64,000 nt of DNA, from positions 1 to 64,000 of the forward strand of contig JAHHHQ010000044.1 of NCBI GenBank assembly GCA_019359285.1, written 5' to 3'. The notes beneath the pieces are model-generated. The model saw only the letters and a program-made list of their open reading frames with translations, ran no database searches and had not been told where the DNA came from. The DNA is from Nodosilinea sp. WJT8-NPBG4. GTDB taxonomy: Bacteria; Cyanobacteriota; Cyanobacteriia; Phormidesmidales; Phormidesmidaceae. Below are positions 14,732 to 23,275 of the stretch, one piece after another; the stretch's first letter is position 1, and each line of letters begins with the position of its first letter. The translations under genes were made by a program, and so were the position numbers.

Positions 14732-15241
14732 ATGCGGGACGCTGTCACCACGCTAATCAAGACCTACGACAACACTGGACGCTATCTCGATAGCAGCGCC
14801 CTCGACTCGATCAAGTCCTACTTTGACAGCGGTTCCGATCGCATCAAGGCGGCGGCAATTATCAGCGCTAACGCCGCTGGCATTGTCAAAGAAGCAGGCG
14901 TTACTCTGTTTGCCCAAGTCCCCGAGCTAATTCGCCCCGGCGGCAATGCCTACACCACCCGCCGCTACGCTGCCTGCCTGCGCGATATGGACTACTACCT
15001 GCGCTACAGCAGCTATGCCCTAGTGGCTGGCAACCCCGACGTGCTCGACGAGCGAGTGCTGACCGGGCTGCGCGAAACCTACAACTCCCTGGGTGTACCC
15101 ATTGCTCCTACGGTGATCGGCATTCAGCTGATGAAAGACATCGTGAAGGCCAAGGTACAGGAAGCGGGCGTAGCTGATCCCTCTGTTGTCGACTATCCCT
15201 TCGACTACATCACCCGTTCGATCAGCGAGACCAGCATCTAG
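14732..15241 (+). CDS. apcF: Allophycocyanin subunit beta-18 (phycobilisome core)
   Basis: ApcF is the minor beta-type subunit that sits with the core-membrane linker ApcE in the phycobilisome basal cylinders and helps pass energy to photosystem II. From ATG 14732 the protein has 169 residues, the ApcF length. It begins MRDAVTTLIKTYDNTGRYLD and contains the bilin-binding GGNAYTTRRYAACLRDMDYY with the chromophore Cys. The loop SLGVPIAPTVIGIQLMKDIV is more ApcF-like than ApcB-like. An upstream in-frame TTG (14702) is not needed. It lies alone, 38 bp before a sugar kinase with which it may share read-through. Confidence 0.93.
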   Translation: MRDAVTTLIKTYDNTGRYLDSSALDSIKSYFDSGSDRIKAAAIISANAAGIVKEAGVTLFAQVPELIRPGGNAYTTRRYAACLRDMDYYLRYSSYALVAGNPDVLDERVLTGLRETYNSLGVPIAPTVIGIQLMKDIVKAKVQEAGVADPSVVDYPFDYITRSISETSI

Positions 15242-15278
15242 GCGATATTTGAGGAATGGTGTAGCGAACGGCTGCTTC

Positions 15279-16550
15279 GTGACGACCCTTCCCCTAGCTC
15301 TGGGTATAGACTTTGGCACCTCTGGGGTGCGTGCCGCTGTGGTCAATCCACAGCGGCATTTATGCTGGCAATATCGTCAGGGCTACCCCGACTTGCCCGC
15401 CCCGGAGTGCTGGCGGCAGGGATTCTTTGCCCTGCTAGAGGCGCTGCCGAGGGCGATCGCCCCTCAGATCGGTCGAGTGGCGATCGACGGCACCTCAGCC
15501 ACCGTGCTGCTGTGCGACCCAGCAGGGGAATCGTTGACACCACCGCTGCTCTACAACCATCCCTGTAGAGAATCCCTAGAAACCGTCAGAGCGCTGGCCC
15601 CTGCCCAGAGCCCCGCTGCCAGCGCTACATCGAGCCTGGCCAAATTGGTGTGGTGGTACCAAACATTGCCCTCCTCAACCTGGAATCAAGCAACCTATCT
15701 GCTACATCAGGCCGACTGGCTCAGCGCCCAGCTCCACGGCCAGTGGGGGCTGAGCGACTACCACAACAGCCTCAAGCTGGGCTACGACGTGGGTGCCCTA
15801 AACTACCCCACTTCGATGCAGGGGCAGCCTTGGAGCCGAGTGCTGCCTCGGGTATTAGCGCCGGGGGAATTGGTGGGATGCATGACGGAAAGCGTAGCCC
15901 AACGGTTTGGCCTATCTCCCCAGTGTCAAATAGTCGCAGGCACCACCGACAGCATTGCGGCCTTTTTAGCCAGCGGCGCGATCGCCCCAGGCGATGGAGT
16001 CACCTCCTTGGGGTCAACCCTGGCCATCAAGCTACTCAGCGACCAGCGAGTCGATGTGGGAGACTACGGCATCTACAGCCACCGACTGGGGAACCTCTGG
16101 CTGGTCGGTGGTGCCTCTAACAGCGGCGGTGCCGTGCTCGAAAAATTCTTTGACCGAGAGACGTTAGCCACCCTGAGCCAGCGCATCGATCCCGCCGTGC
16201 CCACAGAGCTAGACTATTACCCCCTGGTGCAGCCGGGGGAGCGCTTTCCCATCAATGACCCCACCCTGGCTCCGCGGCTCTCGCCCCGACCCGAGGATGA
16301 CAGCGAGTTTTTGCACGGTCTGCTGATGGGCATTGCCCGCATTGAGCAGCGAGGTTATGAACTGCTCACTCGGCATGGGGCATCGCCCCTGCGGCAAATT
16401 TTCACGGCTGGGGGCGGTGCTGCCAACGAGACCTGGCGACAACTGCGAGCTACCCTGCTGCCAGTGCCTATTAAAAACGCCGCCTCGGTGGAGGCGGCGG
16501 TCGGTAGTGCCTATCTAGCGTTTGGCTGGCTGGGGGATGCTGTTGAGTGA
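15279..16550 (+). CDS. FGGY-family sugar kinase, probably D-ribulose/xylulose kinase
   Basis: This 423-residue enzyme should phosphorylate a ketopentose with ATP. Visible landmarks are the N-terminal phosphate loop LGIDFGTSGVRAAVV, the sugar site ATSSLAKLVWWY and LHQADWLSAQLHGQWGLSDY, the catalytic Asp region AGTTDSIAAFLASG, the second-domain ATP loop TSLGSTLAIKLL, and GGAAN near the end (TAGGGAANETW). The compact size matches the cyanobacterial/plant group described as D-ribulose kinase (the Synechococcus sugar kinase and plant XK-1) rather than 500-residue XylB. The start is GTG 15279, because the frame upstream overlaps apcF. Its role would be salvage of free pentulose into the pentose phosphate/Calvin pool. 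Confidence 0.85.
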   Translation: MTTLPLALGIDFGTSGVRAAVVNPQRHLCWQYRQGYPDLPAPECWRQGFFALLEALPRAIAPQIGRVAIDGTSATVLLCDPAGESLTPPLLYNHPCRESLETVRALAPAQSPAASATSSLAKLVWWYQTLPSSTWNQATYLLHQADWLSAQLHGQWGLSDYHNSLKLGYDVGALNYPTSMQGQPWSRVLPRVLAPGELVGCMTESVAQRFGLSPQCQIVAGTTDSIAAFLASGAIAPGDGVTSLGSTLAIKLLSDQRVDVGDYGIYSHRLGNLWLVGGASNSGGAVLEKFFDRETLATLSQRIDPAVPTELDYYPLVQPGERFPINDPTLAPRLSPRPEDDSEFLHGLLMGIARIEQRGYELLTRHGASPLRQIFTAGGGAANETWRQLRATLLPVPIKNAASVEAAVGSAYLAFGWLGDAVE

Positions 16551-16599
16551 TTCTTAAAGCAAGAGGCGCGATCGCCCGCCCTCGCCCCCAGCTACTGAG

Positions 16600-16713
16600 C
16601 TATGAATTAAGCTTATTATCCCGGCGATATTGCAGGTAAGCCGCAACGAAAAGCCCGGCCAGGGTGACAGGAATAAACCCTAAAACGATGCCACTTAGCA
16701 AAGGCTCAACCAC
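16600..16713 (-). CDS. petG: Cytochrome b6f complex subunit PetG (37 aa)
   Basis: PetG is a single-helix subunit needed for assembly and stability of cytochrome b6f. The reverse strand encodes 37 residues starting from GTG as [20 protein letters not shown] and ending [10 protein letters not shown]. This matches the invariant MVEPLL(S/C)GIVLG start, one membrane helix, and the positive QYRR tail of the family. AAGGAG stands 8 bp before the GTG. It is transcribed in the same direction as cobB, 47 bp downstream of it. Confidence 0.93.
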   Translation of the reverse strand: MVEPLLSGIVLGFIPVTLAGLFVAAYLQYRRDNKLNS

Positions 16714-16760
16714 AGCAATAACTCCTTGTCTCAACAAAAATCTATGGTCTAACCATAACA

Positions 16761-18227
16761 CTAATCAGGGCCTGGACTTAGGCCCTGGCGATGTTGTCGG
16801 CAGACCTCAACCAGGGCTTGCGCGACCTCTGGGCAGCCGCCCCAGTGCAGGTGCAGGTATGAAGCATGAATGCGCTGCGGTCCCCAGCCCTCGGTAGCGT
16901 GGCGCTGGGTTGCTCCGTAGCGCTTGAGTTGGTACAGAGGCGTGGAGGAAGGCGTTTCTGTTTCAGAGCGGTGAAACTCGTGCCCCCAGATGGTTTGACC
17001 GGCCTGTAAGAGTAAACTGCTTTGTTCTGCCAAAGCGTGACGGTAGCCCAGAGTGAGTCGTCCGGTCATGCGCACGCTGGTAGGCAGCACGCCGACCATA
17101 GACCAGGCATTGTCGTTTAGATCGACCAGGGTAGTGGCTAAATACATCAGCCCACCGCATTCGGCATAGACGGGTAAGCCTTGATGAATCAGCGCCTTGA
17201 GCGTTGAGCGCAGGTCCTGGTTGGCAGCTAGCTCCGCCGCAAACATTTCGGGAAAGCCGCCGCCAAAGTACAACCCATCGGCATCGGCAGGAGGATGGGC
17301 GTCCCGCAGCGGGCTCCAGGGGATAATCTCGGCTCCCAGGGCGGTGAGAATGTCGAGGTTGTCGGGGTAATAGAAGCTGAAGGCGGGGTCTTGGGCGATC
17401 GCGAGGCGGGGGCAGGGAGTAAGGGTGTGTAGGGCTGTACCCTTCTCGAAGAGTGGGGGTGTAGGGCTTTGCCCTTCTCGAAGAGTGGGGGTGAGGGGAT
17501 AGCTTGGTGGCGTCAACCTCGAAATGCGTGCGGTTTCTAGGAGGGGCGTGAGGGCTTCCCAGTCAAAGCAGGTGTGGCCAAGGTGGGCGAGGCGAGCGAG
17601 GATATCGGGGAGCTCGGGGAGTTCGGCGGTGGGCACTAGACCTAGGTGGCGATCGGGGAGGGCGATCGCTGTTTGCCGCCGCAACACGCCAAAAATGGGC
17701 AGATCGATGCTGGCGAGGGCATCGGTGAGGAGTTCGAGGTGGCGATCGCTACCCACCCGGTTCAACACTACTCCGGCAAGCTTCACGCGCGGATCAAGAT
17801 TGCGGTAGCCATGAAGAATCGCCAGCACCGATCGCGACAGACGACTGCAATCGACCACCAGCAGAACCGGCAGGTTTAGCAGACGGGCGATATGGGCAGT
17901 GCTGGCAACATCCGAGAGCCCAGACGCACCGTCGAATAGGCCCATGACCCCTTCGACTAAGGCAAAGTCAGCCCCCTGGCAGCGGTGGTCAAAGCAATGC
18001 TGCACATAGGTTTCTGAGGTCAGAATAGGGTCGAGGTTATAGCAGGGCCGCCCCGTCGCCTGCTGGTGGAACATTGGGTCGATGTAGTCTGGCCCCACCT
18101 TAAACGACTGCACACGGGGCGATTTTTGCGCTAGGGCCGCCAGTAGCGCCAGGGTAACGGTGGTCTTACCCACGCCGCTGCGCTCGCCCGCGATCACTAG
18201 GCCGCCAGGGCCAGCCGCTATGCTCAA
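16761..18227 (-). CDS. cobB: Cobyrinic acid a,c-diamide synthase
   Basis: CobB/CbiA amidates the a and c side chains of cobyrinic acid using ATP and glutamine. The N-terminal dethiobiotin-synthetase-like domain shows the P-loop [23 protein letters not shown] and EGVMGLFDG. The C-terminal class I glutaminase domain has [13 protein letters not shown], the catalytic Cys in [12 protein letters not shown] and His in [10 protein letters not shown]. The linker between them is unusually long because of a tandem 32-bp repeat translated as [18 protein letters not shown]. At 488 residues it is longer than most homologues. No ATG is available at the N-terminus; TTG 18227 fits the P-loop position. It is divergent from the membrane HExxH gene and upstream of petG. 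Another cobalamin gene, cobK, lies at 38.9-39.7 kb. Confidence 0.93.
   Translation of the reverse strand: MSIAAGPGGLVIAGERSGVGKTTVTLALLAALAQKSPRVQSFKVGPDYIDPMFHQQATGRPCYNLDPILTSETYVQHCFDHRCQGADFALVEGVMGLFDGASGLSDVASTAHIARLLNLPVLLVVDCSRLSRSVLAILHGYRNLDPRVKLAGVVLNRVGSDRHLELLTDALASIDLPIFGVLRRQTAIALPDRHLGLVPTAELPELPDILARLAHLGHTCFDWEALTPLLETARISRLTPPSYPLTPTLREGQSPTPPLFEKGTALHTLTPCPRLAIAQDPAFSFYYPDNLDILTALGAEIIPWSPLRDAHPPADADGLYFGGGFPEMFAAELAANQDLRSTLKALIHQGLPVYAECGGLMYLATTLVDLNDNAWSMVGVLPTSVRMTGRLTLGYRHALAEQSSLLLQAGQTIWGHEFHRSETETPSSTPLYQLKRYGATQRHATEGWGPQRIHASYLHLHWGGCPEVAQALVEVCRQHRQGLSPGPD
17429..17492. repeat. Tandem 32-bp repeat inside cobB linker
   Basis: Two head-to-tail 32-bp units, 17429-17460 and 17461-17492, match at 30 of 32 positions (both end CCTTCTCGAAGAGTGGGGGT). 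They encode the proline-rich inter-domain linker. The composition resembles short dispersed cyanobacterial repeats rich in runs of C or G. Confidence 0.85.
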
Positions 18228-18353
18228 AACCCTGCCCTCATAGTTAGCTTCCTACTGTTAAATCTGTGCCAACCATCTTATCGAGGGACGGGTACCGACG
18301 GTGGCGGTTGGGTAGCCTGGGAATACCTAACGGTTATGGGATAGCCCGATGCA

Positions 18354-19835
18354 ATGACGACTCCTTCGCTACTGGAGCAGGCCAAGGATGGAGATGCGGC
18401 AGCGATCGCCGCCCTGCTCACCCATGCCCTCAAGCCGAAGGGCATTACCGTGCAGGGCGATCGCCAGAGCTACTGTTTGCAGCTGTGGTTTAGCGGCAGC
18501 CCTGCCCCACCTCAACCGGCAACGGTGGCTTACGTCCGCCGCGCAATGGAAAAGTTGCATCCCTCTGTCATTGGTATTGTGCAACTCTACGGCCAACAAA
18601 TAGGCGAGGCTCAGCCCATTTGGAGCGAGGAAATTTCCCTGCTGTCGCTGTCCTCAGAGGCATCCCTGTCTGATGAGTCACAGCCCTGTGAGACGTTAAC
18701 CACAACTGATGTAGGCGAAACTGCTACCCCGGCACTCCAACCAAGTTCCTTCACGGCTGCCCCAACTCCAGTAGCAGTGGTTCGCGCCTACGAGGAACTG
18801 GGGCTAAAGCTAGGAGACCCGTTGCCCCAGGTAGAAGCGGTGTATTTCAAGCGGCGGGCGGAGCTGCTCCGACGGGGCGATCGAGCTTCTCTGGAGCCCC
18901 TCAAGTGGGCTTTCACAACCCTCAAGACACATCTAGAACAGAGTGGCGCCGAGACCAATCCCGCTAGCACCACGCTGCCAGAGGTGGCTCTCACTACAAG
19001 TTTGGGGTCGGGGCGGCGATCGTCCCGGCAGACCAAGCCGCAGCCCAATCTACCGGACGACGACACTGATCTGCTGTCATTTCAAAATCGCTACAGTAAC
19101 GGGCTGATCTTTCCGGGGCTGCTGCTGCTGGGGATGCTGATGAATGCCATGCCCATCATGAATGCGCTGCTGTTCGGCATCAAGATTTGGCTCCATGAGT
19201 TTGGACACGCCACCGTCGCTTGGCTGTCGGGGCGACAGGCGCTACCTCTGCCCATTGGCTGGACGAGCTACAATCCCCAGCGATCGGGTTTGGTCTACCT
19301 CGCCATTCTGGTGTTGCTGGGTCTGCTCTTTTGGGCCGGACGACGCGAGGGTCAGCGCTGGCCCGTGGCGCTGGCTGCGGTGCTGGCCATGGTGCAGTTT
19401 TATATGACCTGGCTGCTGCCCGCCCAGCGTTTTGAGATGCTGATGGCCTTTGGCGGCGTAGGGGGCGAGATTTATCTGTCCGCCCTGCTGATGGCGGGCT
19501 TTTACTTCCCTCTGCCCAACTACTTTCGGTGGGATTTTTACCGCTTCCCGGTGGTACTGGGGGCGGCCTTTTGCTTTTGGGGTCAGGTGTGGCTGTGGCA
19601 GCAAGTTCCTAAAGGCAAAGCCTCAATTCCCTTTGGCAGCCTGTGGGGTGAGGCCGAGCATGGCGATATGAACCAACTGATCGACGTTCACGGCTGGATG
19701 CCGGGCGATGTCATAGGCACCTACAGCACTCTGACTCACCTCTGCCTGCTAGGGATTGTCGGCGTCTATGCCTACACCCTCTTCCGCCAGCACCGCGAGA
19801 CCTTTATCGCTCTTGGGCGACAGTGGTTGCCCTAG
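18354..19835 (+). CDS. Membrane protein with HExxH motif and J-like domain
   Basis: The 493-residue protein has four parts. Residues 1-95 are a small domain common at the start of cyanobacterial proteins (LLTHALKPKGITVQG, then AVVYV-like AYVRRAMEKLHPSVIGIVQL). After an acidic linker, residues 145-200 (AYEELGLKLGDPLPQVEAVY) look like a degenerate DnaJ-like domain without HPD. A basic linker precedes a membrane domain from about 245 with six or seven helices. The motif HEFGH (281-285) falls inside the second helix, as in M50/site-2-type metalloproteases. A clear distal LDG or NPDG metal motif is not seen, so protease activity is uncertain. The gene overlaps the 3' end of cysS by 4 bp in convergent orientation and is divergent from cobB. 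Confidence 0.7.
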   Translation: MTTPSLLEQAKDGDAAAIAALLTHALKPKGITVQGDRQSYCLQLWFSGSPAPPQPATVAYVRRAMEKLHPSVIGIVQLYGQQIGEAQPIWSEEISLLSLSSEASLSDESQPCETLTTTDVGETATPALQPSSFTAAPTPVAVVRAYEELGLKLGDPLPQVEAVYFKRRAELLRRGDRASLEPLKWAFTTLKTHLEQSGAETNPASTTLPEVALTTSLGSGRRSSRQTKPQPNLPDDDTDLLSFQNRYSNGLIFPGLLLLGMLMNAMPIMNALLFGIKIWLHEFGHATVAWLSGRQALPLPIGWTSYNPQRSGLVYLAILVLLGLLFWAGRREGQRWPVALAAVLAMVQFYMTWLLPAQRFEMLMAFGGVGGEIYLSALLMAGFYFPLPNYFRWDFYRFPVVLGAAFCFWGQVWLWQQVPKGKASIPFGSLWGEAEHGDMNQLIDVHGWMPGDVIGTYSTLTHLCLLGIVGVYAYTLFRQHRETFIALGRQWLP

Positions 19836-21307
19836 CGGTGCCACTCGGTGATGCCGCCGGGCTTATCGATCAAGGTAATACCCTCAGCCTGGAGCAGGTC
19901 GCGGATGCGATCGCCCTCCGCAAAATCCTTCGCGGCCCTGGCCTCGCGCCGATGGGTCAGCAGCGCCTCAATCTCCCCGTCCGAGAGCCCGCCTTCAAAA
20001 GCAGTCTCAACCTCGGGGGCTGCCTCTAAGCCAAGCACCTGGGCCAGGCACACCAGAGTTTGCCACTGCTGGCGGAGAACATCGCTAGCGGTATCAGCCT
20101 CGCCTCTGTGTGTGATCAGATTCCCCGCGCGGCGGAGGTCTTTGGCCAGGTCAAACAGCACCGCCAGCCCCCCGGCCGTGTTGAAATCGTCATCCATGGC
20201 GGTTTGAAAGGCTTGGACGGGGGCACTGTTTCGGTCAATTCGCATGGCAGCAGGGTCGCCAAAGGCGGCATCCTCACTGTCGGCCCAGCCCAATTTAGCG
20301 CCGTATTGATAACCAAACAGCAGACCGTCTCGCACCGTGCCCCAGCCGGTTTGGACGGCGGCGATCGCCTCATCGGTAAAATCTACCGGCTTGCGGTAGC
20401 TACCCTGCAGCAAAAATAGCCGCACCGCCATGGGGTCAGGGGCGTTCGGCCCATTCAGCAAATCCCGAATGGTGGTGAAGTTGCCGAGGGATTTAGACAT
20501 CTTCTCGCCGCCCACATTCACCATGCCGTTGTGCATCCAGTAGCGCGACAGGAGATGGCCAGTGGCCGCTTCTGACTGAGCGATCTCGTTCTCGTGGTGA
20601 GGAAACACCAGGTCGCTCCCGCCCACGTGGATGTCGATGGTGTCGCCGAGGCGATCGCGAATCATCGCCGAGCACTCGATGTGCCAGCCCGGTCGCCCTG
20701 GCCCCCAAGGTGACTCCCAGAAAGGCTCGCCTTCTTTGGCACTTTTCCATAGGGCAAAGTCGAAGGGGTCTTGTTTAATCGAGTCTTCGGCAGCGACCCG
20801 ACCGCTGGCCCCGGCCTGCATGTCGTCGAGCTTGCGGCCCGAGAGCTTGCCGTAGCCCTCAAATTTACGCACCGAGTAATACACATCGCCGTTGGCAGGG
20901 TAGGCATAGCCCTGCTGCTCTAGCTCGCCAATCAGCCGCTGAATGCCGTCTAGGGTTTGGGTAGCGTAGGTGTACTCGTCGGCCTCCATCACGTTCAAAC
21001 GGGCAATATCTTCTAAATACGCCTGGGTGTAGCGCTCCGCCACCGTCTGCATGGTGGAATTCTCTGCCTTGGCCCGATTGAGAATTTTGTCGTCAATGTC
21101 GGTGAAATTCTGCACGTAGTGGACAGCGTAGCCCCGCCACAGCAGGTAGCGCCGCACCGTATCCCACGCCACGTAGCAGCGAGCGTGCCCCAGGTGCGAG
21201 TAGTCATACACCGTGACGCCGCAGCAGTATATCTTCACCCGACCTGGCTCTAGGGGGACAAAGGGTTCCTTCTTACGGGTCAGGGTGTTGTAGAGAACAA
21301 TGCTCAT
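19832..21307 (-). CDS. cysS: Cysteinyl-tRNA synthetase
   Basis: CysS charges tRNA-Cys with cysteine. The 491-residue protein shows the zinc and HIGH region VKIYCCGVTVYDYSHLGHAR (HLGH variant), FTDIDDKILNRA, the substrate region WHIECSAM with HVGGSDLVFPHHENEIAQSE, and the KMSKSLGN signature loop. Zinc ligands Cys, Cys, His and Glu are all present. The anticodon-binding C-terminal part contains RREARAAKDFAEGDRIRDLL. The start chosen is ATG 21307 (MSIVLYNTLTRKKEPF); an in-frame TTG 15 bp upstream is less likely. The last codons overlap the convergent membrane gene. Confidence 0.97.
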   Translation of the reverse strand: MSIVLYNTLTRKKEPFVPLEPGRVKIYCCGVTVYDYSHLGHARCYVAWDTVRRYLLWRGYAVHYVQNFTDIDDKILNRAKAENSTMQTVAERYTQAYLEDIARLNVMEADEYTYATQTLDGIQRLIGELEQQGYAYPANGDVYYSVRKFEGYGKLSGRKLDDMQAGASGRVAAEDSIKQDPFDFALWKSAKEGEPFWESPWGPGRPGWHIECSAMIRDRLGDTIDIHVGGSDLVFPHHENEIAQSEAATGHLLSRYWMHNGMVNVGGEKMSKSLGNFTTIRDLLNGPNAPDPMAVRLFLLQGSYRKPVDFTDEAIAAVQTGWGTVRDGLLFGYQYGAKLGWADSEDAAFGDPAAMRIDRNSAPVQAFQTAMDDDFNTAGGLAVLFDLAKDLRRAGNLITHRGEADTASDVLRQQWQTLVCLAQVLGLEAAPEVETAFEGGLSDGEIEALLTHRREARAAKDFAEGDRIRDLLQAEGITLIDKPGGITEWHR

Positions 21308-21462
21308 GGCAGGGCGGGGCAACGGCGCAGAATGCCCAGTATATAAGTATATAGAAGGCGCTAACAGAACGATTCAACACCGAAACTGCCTTTGGCGCAA
21401 CGCAGCGCTCAGGTATTGAGGGTAGCAGCCCACCACAAGGCTAAGATCCAAATTGCTCCCGC

Positions 21463-22388
21463 TCACCGCAGCACCTCCGCCAGGGTTTTAACGACGGTGC
21501 TGCTCTTCCAGTAGCCACTATGGGCATCGCCACCCCACAGCAGGGGCAGTCTTCCCCAGGTAATGGGCAAGCCGCGGTGCTCAGTAATCACATCCCGCAG
21601 ATGCACGTAGAGCTGAGCGTTGCCCATCAGTCGAGGCATGAGCCCCTGTAGGGGATAGGCAATGGGATCTCCAGGGTGCAGGTAGTTATACCAGGGCAGC
21701 GCTTTCTTGCCTCGCTGGTGGTACAGGGTTTGCAGCATTGCTCGCAAATCCTTCGTCAGGTCATGGGTGCTATCGCCGGTCACCGACAGCAGGCTAAACA
21801 GCGCGATCGGCGACCCCAGGGTGTGCACGCTGGAAATAGGTATTCCCCGCTCCGGCTCTTGGCCCAGGCCAAACAGGGTATTGCGCAGCTGGGTTACCGT
21901 TTGCCGAGTCTGGCGGGTGCTGGCGTCTTTGTCCAAACTGGGGTCATCCCAGCGGGTGGCAAACAGCAGGTCGAAGAGAATGACGCTGCCCAGGCTGTGG
22001 GGACAATGTGGAGGCGATCGCCAGAGACTGACCCCTGCGCCCCTTGCAGTATCGGCAAAGCGATTTGCTGAAACCGCTGCACCACCTGAGCCCCCACGTG
22101 GCGGCTGAGATACAGAGCCGCATCTCCAGCAAACTCAACCACCTCTTTAATGCAAAAGTCGGTCAGCCACAGGTTGCGCCACTGGGGAGAGGCTTCAAGC
22201 CCTTGGCGCAGGCTGGCCTGGGGCTGCACGTTCAAATCGCCCCAGAACACCACGATGGGTTTAATCGTGCGTCCGTTGCTACCAATGTTTCGCTGCACGT
22301 TCTGGAGCAGTTCCTGAACGGTGCGGTTAAACGCCTCAGGCTGACGCTGCTTGACGCCATGGACGAATAAAACGTAGTCGGTGGCCAT
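21463..22388 (-). pseudogene. Alpha/beta hydrolase with frameshift at the nucleophile elbow
   Basis: The first part (MATDYVLFVHGVKQRQPEAF, about 130 residues from 22388) and the second part (about 155 residues) are in different frames but form one protein when joined. In the first frame the text reaches DRLHIV; in the second it continues HSLGSVILFDLLFATRWDDP. Together they should read LHIV-G-HSLGS, the lipase nucleophile elbow. The Gly codon is short by one base at a run of four G on the plus strand (21999-22002). The remaining coding quality on both sides is normal, so the change is recent or a sequencing error. The intact protein would be an intracellular esterase/lipase-like enzyme of about 308 residues with unknown substrate. 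Confidence 0.78.
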
Positions 22389-22600
22389 AGCAGTGTTCTC
22401 CGGGGGCAATGAGTAATACAGCTCACCTGCACAGCACCACTAGGTCGCAGGCATTGCCCTATAGCTACAGGAGTTGAGGCAACATTCCAGAAGATCGCCG
22501 CTGGCAGAATGCAGGATACCTGTAGGCTGGGGGATTGGTTCGACCCAAGTCAACCTGTAAAATCAGATATGTAAGATTTGATGTGAATACATTGGGAGCC

Positions 22601-23092
22601 ATGGTTAGTCGATCCAGCCTGTGTCGGATAGTTGTAGCCACGCTGATGGTGCTAACCCTTTGCCTCAGCTGGGTGAGCCCCGCCCAGGCCACCAGCTACG
22701 ATCGCCAAAACCTGAGAAAGACCGACTGGTCTAACCAAGACCTGCGCGACAACAACTACACCCGCGCCGACATGGCCGACGCCGACATGAGCCACGCCAA
22801 CCTGCGCGGGGTTCGCCTGTTTGACACCACCCTGGCCCGCGCCAACATGGAAGGAGCCGATATGACCGGAGCCACCCTAGATGGGGCCCGCTTCTTTCAG
22901 GCCAACCTTACCAACGCCATCCTAGAGGGGGCCTACGCCTTTGGCACCGACTTTCGCGAGGCCATTATTGATGGGGCCGACTTTACCGATGTGCTCCTCG
23001 ACCCCAAGGTCAACAAAATGCTCTGCGATGTAGCCCAAGGCACCAATCCAGTCACGAAGCGCAACACCCGAGATACCCTCTACTGCTCCTAG
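22601..23092 (+). CDS. Lumenal pentapeptide-repeat protein
   Basis: From ATG 22601 the 163-residue protein starts with a signal peptide (VVATLMVLTLCLSWVSPAQA, cleavage after AQA), so it goes to the thylakoid lumen or periplasm. The mature part holds about twelve A(D/N)LXX-type pentapeptides (ADMADADMSHANLRGVRLFD and onward) that fold into a right-handed beta helix. Two cysteines flank the C-terminal tail (MLCDV and LYCS) and may form a disulfide. The layout matches TL15/TL17-type lumenal pentapeptide proteins, whose role is not known. A strong shared terminator lies downstream. Confidence 0.85.
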   Translation: MVSRSSLCRIVVATLMVLTLCLSWVSPAQATSYDRQNLRKTDWSNQDLRDNNYTRADMADADMSHANLRGVRLFDTTLARANMEGADMTGATLDGARFFQANLTNAILEGAYAFGTDFREAIIDGADFTDVLLDPKVNKMLCDVAQGTNPVTKRNTRDTLYCS

Positions 23093-23211
23093 GGTTAGAT
23101 CAGTCCCCCTCAGCTAAAACTGGAACGGCGACTGGCGTGTAGGCATTGCCGACTACCGATGAAAACGTCCTAACCTTCGTGGCAACGGCGATGAGATAAC
23201 CAGTCAGAAAC

Positions 23212-23247
23212 AAAAGCCCCTGTGCTGGACTCAGCGCAGGGGCTTTT
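23212..23247. terminator. Bidirectional terminator between pentapeptide gene and phosphatase
   Basis: AAAAGCCCCTGTGCTG (23212-23227) pairs with CAGCGCAGGGGCTTTT (23232-23247) with one G-T pair and a 4-nt loop. Both strands end in four or more T residues, serving the two convergent genes. Confidence 0.9.
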
Positions 23248-23275
23248 GGTATGGACTTTAGGCGGTCAAGTCACC

